Shown here in pieces: positions 54,483 to 63,796 of a stretch of 64,000 nt of DNA. Every line of letters begins with the position of its first letter. The first letter of the stretch is position 1. The notes below the pieces were generated by a model. The model saw only the letters and a program-made list of their open reading frames with translations. It searched no databases and was not told the origin of the DNA. The position numbers and the translations under genes were made by a program. This DNA comes from Bacteroidia bacterium (GTDB taxonomy: Bacteria; Bacteroidota; Bacteroidia; Flavobacteriales; Flavobacteriaceae). Where the stretch lies: contig JAUIBP010000003.1 in NCBI GenBank assembly GCA_030427735.1, positions 186,001 through 250,000 of the forward strand, read 5' to 3'.

Positions 54483-55205
54483 TTATAAACTATTCCAGTT
54501 TTTAAATCTTACCGATTGCCTGCTAGATACTTCTACTTTTTCTCCAGTAGTTAATATAATTTGTAATTTATTATTGAAATATGGATGAATCTCTTTGATG
54601 TAATTAATGTTAATCATTTGACTTCGATTAACTCGGAAAAAAACTTTAGGGTCTAATTTTTCTGCTAATAAATTTAAAGAACGCTTTATCATCGCTTTAT
54701 TAGAACCAAAATAAAGCCGTGCGTAATTTTCTAAAGATTCAATAAAATGAATATCCGTTAGCGGAATAAAATGACATTTATCACCATCTTTTATAAATAT
54801 CTTTTGATGCATTGGTAAGGTTGTTGGCTCAATTTTTACTCTTTTAGATAATTCTTCCTTTACCTTTTCAATAGTTTTAGAAAAGCGCTCGTCTCTCAAA
54901 GGCTTTACTAAATAATCTAAAGCATTCATCTCAAAAGCTTTTACAGCATATTGATCATAAGCAGTTGTAAAAACAACGTCAGGTACATTTGTTAATTCCT
55001 CCAATAAATCAAATCCAGATTTACCAGGCATATGAATATCCAAAAATAAAATATCTGGTTGTAATTCTTCAATTAAAGATATGGCCTCATCTACATGACT
55101 TGCTTCACCAATAACTTCAAACTCTTGATGTTTTTCTAATGCACGTTTTACTTCTTCTCTCGCTAAACGTTCGTCATCAATGATTATGGTTTTATATCTT
55201 TTCAT
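54483..55205 (-). CDS. LytTR-family response regulator
   Basis: A 240-residue regulator with a receiver domain (residues about 1-120; phosphoacceptor Asp56 in LFLDIHMPGKSGF, conserved Thr and Lys in FTTAYDQYAVKAF and LVKPL) and a C-terminal LytTR DNA-binding domain (about 140-240; HFIPLTDIHFIESLENYARLY, FFRVNRSQMININYI). Such regulators act with LytS/YehU-type histidine kinases, here the gene immediately upstream, which overlaps it by 14 bases. Target genes are unknown, but the lipoprotein and hydrolase downstream are candidates. Confidence 0.94.
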   Translation of the reverse strand: MKRYKTIIIDDERLAREEVKRALEKHQEFEVIGEASHVDEAISLIEELQPDILFLDIHMPGKSGFDLLEELTNVPDVVFTTAYDQYAVKAFEMNALDYLVKPLRDERFSKTIEKVKEELSKRVKIEPTTLPMHQKIFIKDGDKCHFIPLTDIHFIESLENYARLYFGSNKAMIKRSLNLLAEKLDPKVFFRVNRSQMININYIKEIHPYFNNKLQIILTTGEKVEVSSRQSVRFKNWNSL

Positions 55206-56283
55206 CTTCTATATGCATTGGAATTACTATTTCTGCAACTATACAGTCATTTTCTTTCGCTGTTAAACTAAAAACAGCCTTACCTTTATATTGAATTTCT
55301 AGGCGTTTTTTTAAGTTTTTTAAACCTAATCCAACACTTTTATGTTGGTTAATTACTCCAGGATTCTCAACTGTAATATAAATATCACCTTCCTGTTTAT
55401 AAATTTTCAAGAAAACAACACCACCCCCAACTTTTAAGTCAATTCCATGTTTAATGGCATTTTCAACTAACAACTGAATACTTAATGTGGGAATCTTATA
55501 ATTAATGAGGTCATCGTCAATATTGGTTTTTAGTTGCAGTCGTTCTTCAAAACGCATTTTTTCTAATTCAATATAATCATAAACTAAAGCAAGTTCATTT
55601 TTAATAGATATTAAACCTTTGTCTTTTTCATATAATGATGAACGCAATAAATCTGATAATAAATCAATTGCTCTTCTTGCAACGTTAGGATTTTCGATTA
55701 CCAATGATTTAATAGAGTTTAAGGAGTTGAATAAGAAATGTGGATTTAATTGAGCCGATAAATTATCTAATTGGGCTTGTTTAGCTATTAAAGATAATTG
55801 AGCATTTTCTTTAGCCGTAACAACTTCTTTTTGATAGTAATGATACAAGTGATATGCCAATACCCAAATAGACATTAGTCGAAGTCCTGTAAGTAAAATT
55901 GGATCCCAGTATATGATGGCTTCAAAGAAATTTTTATCCTCGCCTGCAATAAAAGTCCAGTACACATACCATTTTAAATTGTTTATTAATACATATAAAA
56001 CAGCTAATAAAATTATAGTAGGTACTAAACGGGTTAGTAATTTTTTTATGGGTAAACTACTCCATTTTGCTTTTAAGGCAAATCGCCTGTACATATGTGT
56101 TAAAAATATTCCTATCGAAATGTCTAATACATAATTTAACAACGTATAAAAAATGCCGTAATTATCTCTTGTATATACTGTATAAGCCCAATAAACTGAA
56201 ACGATACTCCATCCAATTAATTGACATTTCCAATATAGAGATATCCTTGTTTTACTATTATTTATTTTATTGTTGATATCCAT
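55192..56283 (-). CDS. LytS/YehU-type sensor histidine kinase
   Basis: The ATG at 56283 (MDINNKINNSKTRIS) gives 363 residues; the upstream in-frame TTG is unlikely. Four membrane helices (about residues 15-150) are followed by the His_kinase domain (PF06580 type) with the phospho-His motif LNPHFLFNSLNSIKSL (His182 in this numbering) and an HATPase region with LVENAIKHGI and GLGLKNLKKRL. No periplasmic sensory domain is visible; sensing is probably within the membrane helices. It overlaps the response-regulator gene by 14 bases. Confidence 0.93.
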   Translation of the reverse strand: MDINNKINNSKTRISLYWKCQLIGWSIVSVYWAYTVYTRDNYGIFYTLLNYVLDISIGIFLTHMYRRFALKAKWSSLPIKKLLTRLVPTIILLAVLYVLINNLKWYVYWTFIAGEDKNFFEAIIYWDPILLTGLRLMSIWVLAYHLYHYYQKEVVTAKENAQLSLIAKQAQLDNLSAQLNPHFLFNSLNSIKSLVIENPNVARRAIDLLSDLLRSSLYEKDKGLISIKNELALVYDYIELEKMRFEERLQLKTNIDDDLINYKIPTLSIQLLVENAIKHGIDLKVGGGVVFLKIYKQEGDIYITVENPGVINQHKSVGLGLKNLKKRLEIQYKGKAVFSLTAKENDCIVAEIVIPMHIEDEKI

Positions 56284-56298
56284 TCTTAAGCAAAGCAA

Positions 56299-56810
56299 CG
56301 AAATACTTTTAAATAGTGAAAGGAAAAGTACAGGAACGTAACATTTGAGGTTTAAGTGTTAATTATAAAAACTATATTCCATTCCACACACATTATACTT
56401 CCCTCCTACGTCGTTTAGCATAAAAAGTGTTCCATTAACATCGTAAAAGAAACTTTGGAAATAAATTTTTTCAAGAATCTGTAGTAACAACTTTCGCTTT
56501 TATCCAAAGCTCAAGTTACATAACGCAGAACATTATAGAACAAAAATATAATATGATTAAAACGGCGAATAGAACTACAACTTAATTTAATTTATGTAAC
56601 AGCTGTTTTACGACATATTGTTCATCAACAATATAATTTATCTTATCCATTACAACATCCTCAAATAATAAGTGTTCAAAAAACATTAAAACTAAAACAA
56701 TCATAGTATATTTATGGTTTTAACAATTAAATCGTTAATACTGTATTTAAAACGCAGTGTTAGCACCAAAAACAAATCAACTTTATAACTAATTACATTT
56801 AACCAATGCT
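56299..56810. other. 512-base intergenic region before the second pectate lyase
   Basis: No supported gene. It holds one clear small palindrome, ATATTGTT-CATC-AACAATAT (56615-56634), and an AT-rich stretch before the lyase start that presumably includes divergent promoters. A 40-codon minus-strand frame here is probably chance. Confidence 0.5.
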
Positions 56811-58769
56811 ATGAAAACAATTTCAACTTTTATGTGTGTATGCATATATTTTATTCTGGGCACGGCACAACATCATGCACAAGCCGTACTCATTAAACAC
56901 GGTTCGGGGAGTTCATCGCAAACGGTAGACCTCGGTACGCCTATAGAGAACTTTTACTATAACTGGGAAAATGCCACAACGGTAACTGTTACGGGTTTAC
57001 CCAACGGGATAAACGCCGATATAGAAAACGAACAAAGCAAAGTGAGTTTTAGTGGCGTACCTACAGAAACTGGCGTGTTTAAATATACAATTACTACGGT
57101 TGGTGGTACTCCCGATGCCGAAAAATCGGCCACGATTACCGTAAACGAAGCAAGTACAACCGACCTTACTCCTGCTTTTCCGACAGCCGAAGGACATGGT
57201 AAATACACTACAGGTGGTCGCGGCGGTAAAGTAATTTATGTAACCAACTTAAACGATTCTGGTACGGGCAGTTTAAGAGCGGCCGTTACAACGAGCGGCC
57301 CGAGAATTGTTGTGTTTAAAGTATCGGGAACCATTGCCTTGCAATCGCGATTAAGCATTAACAGAGACGACATTACCATAGCAGGACAAACGGCTCCTGG
57401 CGATGGTATTTGTTTGAAAAATTACTCGGTAGAAATTAGCGCCAATAATGTTATTGTAAGGTATTTAAGATTTAGAATGGGCGACGAAATGCAAACCGAA
57501 GACGATGCTTTTAAAGGCAGAAACCGAAGCAATATTATTATAGACCATTGTTCTATGAGCTGGGGTACCGACGAGTGCGCATCGTTTTACGACAACACCA
57601 ATTTTACCATGCAATGGTGTGTACTTTCAGAAAGTCTTCGTAACTCGGTTCACGAAAAAGGCAAACACGGCTACGGTGGTATTTGGGGCGGTAAAGGCGC
57701 AACGTTTCATCATAATTTGTTAGCGCATCACGACAGCAGAAATCCACGTTTTAATGGTAGCCGCTACTCTAACCAAGCCGATTTAGAATTGGTAGATTTC
57801 AGAAATAACGTGCTTTATAATTGGGGCGGCAATAGTGGTTATGCTGGTGAAGGTGGACGCTACAATATGGTAAACAATTATTACAAACCAGGACCAGCCA
57901 CGAAATCTGGAGTACGCGATCGTATTTTCGAACCCTATGCCGATAATGGTGGCAATTCGCAAGCTGCAGGTATCTGGGGAACGTTTTATGTTGATGGAAA
58001 TTATGTGAACGAAAGTACTACCGTTACCAACGATAACTGGCAAGGTATAGACCCGAATCCGTCTTCTAAAAGTAAAGACGAGTTGAAGTCCACTACTCCT
58101 TTTGAAGCTCAAAATATACCAACCGATGCTTCGCAAGATGCGTACACCAAAGTATTAAATTACGTAGGGGCTTGCTTGGTGCGCGACAACGTTGATGCAC
58201 GTATTGTTGAAGAAGTAACCAACGGCACTTATACCTATACGGGCTCTAACGGAAGTACCAACGGATTGATAGATTCGCAAGCCGATGTTAATGGTTGGCC
58301 AACATACAACAGCACCGAAGCGCCAACAGATACCGATGGCGACGGCATGCCAGACGATTGGGAAACTAGCAACGGTTTAAACAGTAACGATGCTACAGAT
58401 GGCATAACCTACACCTTAAGCGATATGTACACTAATGTAGAGGTTTACCTTAATAGTATTGTCGAGCACATTAGCGATAAGTTGTTAAGTGTTAATACTA
58501 TAAACAATGACATTACATTTAAAATCAAGTTATTTCCTAATCCTGTTACCACACAGTTACATCTACAAACTAATATGCCATTGCAAACTATTACAGCTGT
58601 ATCTGTTTATAATCTATTGGGCAAACGTGTAGCCGTATTACATGCAGACGATCTTAAATCTAACAGCAATACCCTAAGCATACCAACGGCACACTTAAAT
58701 AATGGGTTATATATTTTAAAAGTACAAACCGCACAATCAACAAAAACCTATAAGTTTATTAAAGAATAA
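56811..58769 (+). CDS. Secreted PL1-like pectate lyase with Ig-like N-domain and T9SS tail
   Basis: A 652-residue secreted enzyme. In order: signal peptide (about residues 1-24); an Ig/cadherin-like beta domain (about 28-112); the pectate lyase right-handed beta-helix (about 120-480; [48 protein letters not shown] near residue 309); an acidic calcium-type loop, [12 protein letters not shown], near residue 504; and a C-terminal T9SS sorting domain ([16 protein letters not shown] to the end). This PL1 subgroup differs clearly from the lyase at 40844. It is monocistronic and is followed by a terminator. Confidence 0.92.
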   Translation: MKTISTFMCVCIYFILGTAQHHAQAVLIKHGSGSSSQTVDLGTPIENFYYNWENATTVTVTGLPNGINADIENEQSKVSFSGVPTETGVFKYTITTVGGTPDAEKSATITVNEASTTDLTPAFPTAEGHGKYTTGGRGGKVIYVTNLNDSGTGSLRAAVTTSGPRIVVFKVSGTIALQSRLSINRDDITIAGQTAPGDGICLKNYSVEISANNVIVRYLRFRMGDEMQTEDDAFKGRNRSNIIIDHCSMSWGTDECASFYDNTNFTMQWCVLSESLRNSVHEKGKHGYGGIWGGKGATFHHNLLAHHDSRNPRFNGSRYSNQADLELVDFRNNVLYNWGGNSGYAGEGGRYNMVNNYYKPGPATKSGVRDRIFEPYADNGGNSQAAGIWGTFYVDGNYVNESTTVTNDNWQGIDPNPSSKSKDELKSTTPFEAQNIPTDASQDAYTKVLNYVGACLVRDNVDARIVEEVTNGTYTYTGSNGSTNGLIDSQADVNGWPTYNSTEAPTDTDGDGMPDDWETSNGLNSNDATDGITYTLSDMYTNVEVYLNSIVEHISDKLLSVNTINNDITFKIKLFPNPVTTQLHLQTNMPLQTITAVSVYNLLGKRVAVLHADDLKSNSNTLSIPTAHLNNGLYILKVQTAQSTKTYKFIKE

Positions 58770-58795
58770 ACGCATATAACATTCTTAATTTGACG

Positions 58796-58835
58796 AAAAG
58801 ACTGACTTAAAATGATTTAAATCAGTCTTTTTTTT
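58796..58835 (+). terminator. Terminator after the second pectate lyase
   Basis: AAAAGACTGA (58796-58805) pairs perfectly with TCAGTCTTTT (58822-58831), with further pairing inside, followed by a long T run. Confidence 0.9.
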
Positions 58836-59005
58836 ATTGAATGTCTTGAAATTGAATTCGTTTCTAAAACTGAAAATATTTCAAAACCTGTCATTATTAC
58901 CGATTATAGATCTTGGCTTGATTTTGGCGGCTGTTACACCAGAATATAAAATATATAGCGCATAAAAGTTATGTCTGCTATATTTTATAAACAAAACATA
59001 TAAAT

Positions 59006-59437
59006 ATGAGTCAAGTTAAAGAGAACAACACCGTAAAGGTACACTACACAGGAAAATTAGCGAACGGACAAGTGTTCGATACTTCGGAAGGTCGTGAACC
59101 TTTAGAGTTTACTTTAGGACAAGGACAAATGATTCCTGGTTTTGAAAACGGTTTAATCGATATGAAATTAAACGAAAAAAAGACCATTACCTTAACTAAA
59201 GATGAAGCTTTTGGTGAGTCTCGTCCAGAATTAATTCAAGAAGTTCCAAAAAATCAATTACCTCCAGAAATACAACCAGAAGTTGGTATGGGCTTAGTAT
59301 CTAAAGCTCCAGACGGTACAGAACATAATTTAATGATTGTAGATGTTAAAGACGAAAGTATAGTCGTAGACGCCAATCATCCACTTGCCGGCCAAGATGT
59401 GGTGTTCGATTTAGAAGTCGTAGACATCAAAGCCTAA
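59006..59437 (+). CDS. SlyD-like FKBP peptidyl-prolyl cis-trans isomerase
   Basis: A 143-residue cytoplasmic isomerase/chaperone. The FKBP core is visible in VKVHYTGKLANGQVFDTSEGREP and LGQGQMIPGFENGLIDM, and the inserted-flap region (about residues 65-120) and DANHPLAGQDVVFDLEV match the SlyD group. There is no His-rich metal-binding tail like that of E. coli SlyD. It folds proteins around proline bonds. The gene is monocistronic and is followed by a strong terminator. Confidence 0.93.
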   Translation: MSQVKENNTVKVHYTGKLANGQVFDTSEGREPLEFTLGQGQMIPGFENGLIDMKLNEKKTITLTKDEAFGESRPELIQEVPKNQLPPEIQPEVGMGLVSKAPDGTEHNLMIVDVKDESIVVDANHPLAGQDVVFDLEVVDIKA

Positions 59438-59459
59438 AAACAATTTTATAAATAATATG

Positions 59460-59503
59460 ATCCTGATGTTTTAAACAAGCGTTTAAGCATCAGGATTTTT
59501 TTA
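59460..59503 (+). terminator. Terminator after the FKBP gene
   Basis: ATCCTGATG (59460-59468) pairs with CATCAGGAT (59488-59496), with inner pairing TTTAAAC/GTTTAA, and is followed by a run of seven T. Confidence 0.9.
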
Positions 59504-59735
59504 TTAAAGTGTGGCTACGTTTTCAGTAAAAAACCTTCTTTTTGTACACGTCATACAGTCTGTACGCGTTAAAAACATCCCATTTTAGCCCCTTATTAAA
59601 TATTGATTTAATAAAATTTATCATATTATTAGTCAATTCAATAAAACGCTTTGTTATTTCTTTCAAAAAATTAATTTTAACATATTTAATGTAATTAATA
59701 TTCTAATTTTAGTGGGGTAATTCAATAATCATCAA

Positions 59736-60923
59736 ATGAAATTTTCCCCTATTAGCAGACGCTCTTGGTTAAAACAAGGCGCCTTAACCATGGCTGGTTT
59801 GGCCATGATGCCTACCGAAGCATGGTCTCATACTGTTACGCATGCTCAAAAAAACAACCTTACGTTTTTATTTAATACAAACAGTTCTTTTAATGAATTT
59901 ACACCTCCTAAAGTAGATGACACAACTTTAAAAGCAATATTACGAGCCAACGAAAACCCTTATGGGCCACCTCCCCTTGCCGCTAAAGCGTTTCAGGACG
60001 AGGTGTTTTCGGGAAATCGTTATGCTTGGGAAACTTTAAATCAATTAATACAAAACATAGCAGATAAAGAAGGTGTACAAACCGATCAGATTTTAATGGC
60101 GCCAGGCTCATCTGATATTTTAGAAAAAGTAGCCATGGTCTTTTTCCAAAAAGGTGGTAATGTCATTAGTGCCGACCCGAGTTACATGTCTTTAATTCAT
60201 GTATCTGAAGCTGTTGGCGGACACTGGAAATCGTATAAATTACTCCCCGATTCGCAGCACGACCTTAAAGCTATGGAAGCTGGTATAGATAGTAATACCA
60301 AATTGATTTATATCTGTAACCCCAACAATCCAACGGGTTCCATTACCAACGCTACCGACTTAAAAGCGTTTTGTAGTCGCGTGTCTACCAAAGTACCAGT
60401 ATTTGTAGATGAAGCTTATATAGAGCTTTCGGACAATGGTTTAAAAGATAGTATGGTAGATTTAGTAAGTCAGGGTAAAAACGTTATGGTTGCGCGAACA
60501 TTTTCTAAAATACACGGTATGGCCGGATTACGGATTGGTTATCTAGTAGGCAAAAAAGAAACGATAGCTCAAATTAATGCCATTACCAGAGGAGGGATGG
60601 GTATTACAGGACCGTCAGTTATGGCGGCAACAACCAGCTTAAAAGGACAGGATTTTTTAAACATGTCTAAATCTAAAATTGCTGAAGCTAGAGCATACAC
60701 CACAGCATATCTTAAAAAGAAAAATTACAACTACCTGCCATCGCAAACAAATTTTATCATTTTCGAAATCGATATGGATGGTAAAGATTTTTTAAAAGCC
60801 ATGTATGGCAAAGGTGTTGGGGTTCGCGCCTTTACGTTTTGGGATAAAAACTGGTGCCGTGTGTCTATGGGTACTATGGAAGAAATGCAATTATTTACAG
60901 ATGCTTTAGATCAAATACTTTAA
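59736..60923 (+). CDS. Tat-exported PLP-dependent aminotransferase (HisC-like)
   Basis: A 395-residue class I/II aminotransferase. The N-terminus SRRSWLKQGALTMAG is a twin-arginine (Tat) signal, so the folded holoenzyme is predicted to be periplasmic or exported. The catalytic part (from about residue 60) has ANENPYGPP, the CNPNNPTGS motif, DEAYIELSD, and the PLP-binding lysine region ARTFSKIHGMAGLRIGY near residue 258. The overall match is to histidinol-phosphate aminotransferase. An exported aminotransferase is unlikely to serve histidine synthesis. It lies 3 bases before the AEC transporter gene. Confidence 0.88.
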   Translation: MKFSPISRRSWLKQGALTMAGLAMMPTEAWSHTVTHAQKNNLTFLFNTNSSFNEFTPPKVDDTTLKAILRANENPYGPPPLAAKAFQDEVFSGNRYAWETLNQLIQNIADKEGVQTDQILMAPGSSDILEKVAMVFFQKGGNVISADPSYMSLIHVSEAVGGHWKSYKLLPDSQHDLKAMEAGIDSNTKLIYICNPNNPTGSITNATDLKAFCSRVSTKVPVFVDEAYIELSDNGLKDSMVDLVSQGKNVMVARTFSKIHGMAGLRIGYLVGKKETIAQINAITRGGMGITGPSVMAATTSLKGQDFLNMSKSKIAEARAYTTAYLKKKNYNYLPSQTNFIIFEIDMDGKDFLKAMYGKGVGVRAFTFWDKNWCRVSMGTMEEMQLFTDALDQIL

Positions 60924-60926
60924 CTT

Positions 60927-62075
60927 ATGACGGATGCTCACATAAAAGCACTTTCATTTATTGTTTTTATACTTTTAGGAATCATCTTAAAACAAAAGTT
61001 TAGCTCGAAAGATGAAGTTAATGGTTTAAAAAAAATCATCTTGCTACTGGCTTTACCAGCAACCATCTTTATTGCTTTATTAAACATAGAATTGCATGCA
61101 GATTTACTTTGGTTACCACTATTTGCTTTAGCATTTAATGGCGTTTTGTTTGTTTTAACTCCTGTATTTTTAACCGTATTGGGCATCAATAATACAGCTA
61201 TACGCAACACATCAAGACTACTTATTCCTTCTTTGGCTCCTGGGCTCTCTTGTTTTCCATTTATTTTAGAATTTTTAGGAACACCTTTTTTAGCTAAAGC
61301 CGCAATGGCCGATTTAGGGAATAAGTTTTTCGTGTTGTTTGTACTGTATCTTGTGGCCATTACTTGGTATCGCAAAAATCAGGAATCTGCCCCAGAACCC
61401 TTAAAGCACAAATTAAAAGCCTTGGCTAAGGTTATGTTATTAGAACCTGTTAACATCTTCATATTAATCGCTTTATCTTTTGTAGGTTTCGGGATACACA
61501 TGGAAAATTTACCCCAATTTATTCAACAAAACTTAGAACGCTTAAGCAGCATCATGACGCCTTTAGTGCTTTTATTTATTGGTTTAGCCGTCGTTATTAA
61601 AAAAAAGCAAATAGCCCAAGTTTTTTCGCTACTGATGCTGCGTTACGGATTCAGTATTTTGCTTATCGGCAGTATTGCTGCTATAAGTCCTTTTCAAGTA
61701 CAAGACGATTTGTTGTTAGCTTTAGTTTTTGGTTTAAGCGCTTGTAGTTTTTGGCCCTTTGCACATATTTCCAGCATCGCATCAAAAGAACTGGACATTA
61801 CTGAAGAGCGACAAACGTTTCATGTAGATTTTGCGTTATCCATTTTAGCCTTATCGTTACCCTTATCGGTTTTATTTATTTTAACCATATTCACAGCCAA
61901 ATCAACTTTTGTACAACCTGTTAACAGCCTAATATTTGGAGTTATTATTTTAAGTCTTGGTTTACTATTACCCATGTATAATACTATAAAATTATGGCGA
62001 AAACTAAAACGCGATGCAGCGACTCCACAAGATTTTAAGGACTTAATATCTCATCTATTTCAATTTCAAAAATAA
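60927..62075 (+). CDS. AEC family transporter
   Basis: A 382-residue inner-membrane protein with about ten hydrophobic helices (auxin efflux carrier/malonate-permease-like). Typical features are a symmetrical two-half layout, LLLALPATIFIALLNIEL, LLIPSLAPGLSCFPFILEF, and MTPLVLLFIGLAVVIKKKQ between the halves. AEC proteins in bacteria move organic acids such as malate, malonate or amino-acid-like anions. Being 3 bases downstream of the exported aminotransferase suggests it moves the substrate or product of that enzyme, possibly a keto acid. Confidence 0.82.
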   Translation: MTDAHIKALSFIVFILLGIILKQKFSSKDEVNGLKKIILLLALPATIFIALLNIELHADLLWLPLFALAFNGVLFVLTPVFLTVLGINNTAIRNTSRLLIPSLAPGLSCFPFILEFLGTPFLAKAAMADLGNKFFVLFVLYLVAITWYRKNQESAPEPLKHKLKALAKVMLLEPVNIFILIALSFVGFGIHMENLPQFIQQNLERLSSIMTPLVLLFIGLAVVIKKKQIAQVFSLLMLRYGFSILLIGSIAAISPFQVQDDLLLALVFGLSACSFWPFAHISSIASKELDITEERQTFHVDFALSILALSLPLSVLFILTIFTAKSTFVQPVNSLIFGVIILSLGLLLPMYNTIKLWRKLKRDAATPQDFKDLISHLFQFQK

Positions 62076-62145
62076 TTTTTTTGAAGTACGCCATTCCGTT
62101 TTAACAGATATAACTCCTATCTTTGGTGCATAATTTTAAAGTCTT

Positions 62146-62934
62146 ATGGCCCTAGAAATTCGAGATGTTCAAGTGATGCGTTATATCACTCCTTTACGCG
62201 AAGGTGGCTCCTTACCTGCGATTGCTGAAGCCGACGACGGGTTTAATTATGTCGTAAAATTTAAAGGCGCTGGTCATGGCCCCAAAGGATTGATATCGGA
62301 ATTTTTGGGTTGTGAGATTGCGCGAGCACTCGGTTTATTAGTGCCTGAAATTGTATTTGCAGATTTAGATGAAGCTTTTGGTCGTACAGAAGGCGATGAA
62401 GAAATTCAGGATTTACTAAAATGGAGTCAAGGTAGGAATATTGGCCTACACTATTTGTCTGGTGCCGTAAATTTCGATCCTGTTGTAACTACAGTTAACG
62501 AAACTCTAGCTTCTAAAATCGTGTGGCTAGATGCTTTTATAACGAATATAGACCGTACCGCTAGAAATACCAATATGCTCATTTGGAATAAAGAACTTTG
62601 GTTAATAGACCACGGTGCTTCATTTTATTTTCAGCATACTTGGAAGGATATCGATAAAGCAGCCAAAACGCCTTTCAACTTAATAAAAGATCATGTGTTG
62701 TTACCTCAAGCCACACAACTTGAAACGGTTAACAACCATTTTAAAACCGTGTTAACACCAGATTTTTTTAAAACTTTGGTCGATTTAATTCCTGAATCTT
62801 GGTTGATTTGGGATGGTTTTCTGGAAACTCCAGAAGATTTTAAAAAAGGATATTTAGAGTTTTTAACCACGCGTTTAGCACATTCAGAAATTTTTACAAA
62901 CGAAGCCATACATGCCAGAAAAACTACTATATGA
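62146..62934 (+). CDS. HipA-like kinase family protein
   Basis: A 262-residue protein of the HipA-like kinase superfamily in its short, stand-alone form. It shows FNYVVKFKGAGHGPKGLISEFLGCEIARALGL (phosphate-loop and ATP region), DAFITNIDRTARNTNML (catalytic loop, with Asp and Asn) and LWLIDHGASFYF (metal-binding Asp-type motif). The usual HipB-like partner is absent; the next gene is a DUF3037 gene whose start overlaps this gene by 23 bases. HipA kinases phosphorylate tRNA synthetases, but the target of this pair is unknown. Confidence 0.87.
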   Translation: MALEIRDVQVMRYITPLREGGSLPAIAEADDGFNYVVKFKGAGHGPKGLISEFLGCEIARALGLLVPEIVFADLDEAFGRTEGDEEIQDLLKWSQGRNIGLHYLSGAVNFDPVVTTVNETLASKIVWLDAFITNIDRTARNTNMLIWNKELWLIDHGASFYFQHTWKDIDKAAKTPFNLIKDHVLLPQATQLETVNNHFKTVLTPDFFKTLVDLIPESWLIWDGFLETPEDFKKGYLEFLTTRLAHSEIFTNEAIHARKTTI

Positions 62935-63301
62935 ATATGCCATAATTAGGTATGTGCCGCAAGTAGAACGCGAAGAGTTTTTAAATCTTGGCGTTATTTT
63001 ATTTTGCAAGCAACACAAGTGTATTAAAATCGATTTTAATATCGATATCCAGCGTATTGAAGCCTTTAGCAAAGTGGCTAATCTTAGCGTTTTACAAGAG
63101 CACTTACTTGCTTTTAAGCGTATTGCCGAAGCACAAAACAACAGTGGAGTAATTGGCGCTTTAGATGCCGCCTCGCGATTTAGATGGTTAACCGCTGTAA
63201 GGAGTTCGGTGATACAAACATCTAGGCCACACCCAGGGTTTAGCTACGATTTAGATTGTACCCTATCGCAGTTAATGACCACTATGGTGCTTCAAAATTA
63301 G
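62912..63301 (+). CDS. DUF3037 domain protein
   Basis: A 129-residue protein with the DUF3037 signature: EYAIIRYVPQVEREEFLNLGVILF near the N-terminus, a helical middle, and RFRWLTAVRSSVIQTSRPHPG near the end. The family is repeatedly found next to short HipA-like kinases, and here the two genes overlap by 23 bases in different frames, so production is coupled. A role as substrate, partner or antitoxin-like regulator of the kinase is inference. It is convergent with and overlaps (20 bases) the SRPBCC gene. Confidence 0.85.
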   Translation: MPEKLLYEYAIIRYVPQVEREEFLNLGVILFCKQHKCIKIDFNIDIQRIEAFSKVANLSVLQEHLLAFKRIAEAQNNSGVIGALDAASRFRWLTAVRSSVIQTSRPHPGFSYDLDCTLSQLMTTMVLQN

Positions 63302-63782
63302 CATTATACACACCAAAAAGAGCTTCTAAAGTCTTAGCCCGATATTTAAAAATGTTTTCTAATTTAGGTTTTACCAGTATCGGAAATAACAGTTTGCCTA
63401 GCCATCCAAATGGTAATTTAAAATCTACAACGTCTTCCATTTCAACACCGTCAGCGATCTCCTTAATAAAATGTTTATGATGCCATAGTTTATAAGGACC
63501 AAACCGTTGTTCGTCTACAAAATATGTTGGCGCATGAACCTGAGTAATCTCGGTAACCCAATGCGTTTTAAACGTTCCAAATGGCTTTACAGTATATTCA
63601 ATAATTTGTCCGGCAAACATAGGCTTATCGGCACCTAAAATAATCTCGAAATCCATCGTTTTTGGTGTAATTACTTTTAAATTTCGAGGATTCGATAAAA
63701 ACTCCCAAGCTTGCTCAATAGTAATGGGTAATTTTTGTTTGGCTGCTAAACGATACAATAAGCCCGACGACGTAATTTGCAT
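63282..63782 (-). CDS. SRPBCC (START-like) family protein
   Basis: A 166-residue protein with the SRPBCC ligand-binding fold of the polyketide cyclase/cell-division-inhibitor-like group: LPITIEQAWEFLSNPRNLKVITPKTMDF near the start, WVTEITQVHAPTYFVDEQRFGPYKLWHH, and the C-terminal helix FKYRAKTLEALF. It has no catalytic residues that I can point to. It lies 14 bases downstream of the glutathione peroxidase gene on the minus strand, as is common for this pair in flavobacteria. Confidence 0.86.
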   Translation of the reverse strand: MQITSSGLLYRLAAKQKLPITIEQAWEFLSNPRNLKVITPKTMDFEIILGADKPMFAGQIIEYTVKPFGTFKTHWVTEITQVHAPTYFVDEQRFGPYKLWHHKHFIKEIADGVEMEDVVDFKLPFGWLGKLLFPILVKPKLENIFKYRAKTLEALFGVYNANFEAP

Positions 63783-63796
63783 ATCAATGTGTAAGC

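Noticed and set aside
56582-56704. 40-codon minus-strand frame upstream of the second pectate lyase
   Set aside because: It has an ATG start but no recognisable family, contains the small palindrome within its frame, and is within the length expected by chance in AT-rich DNA.
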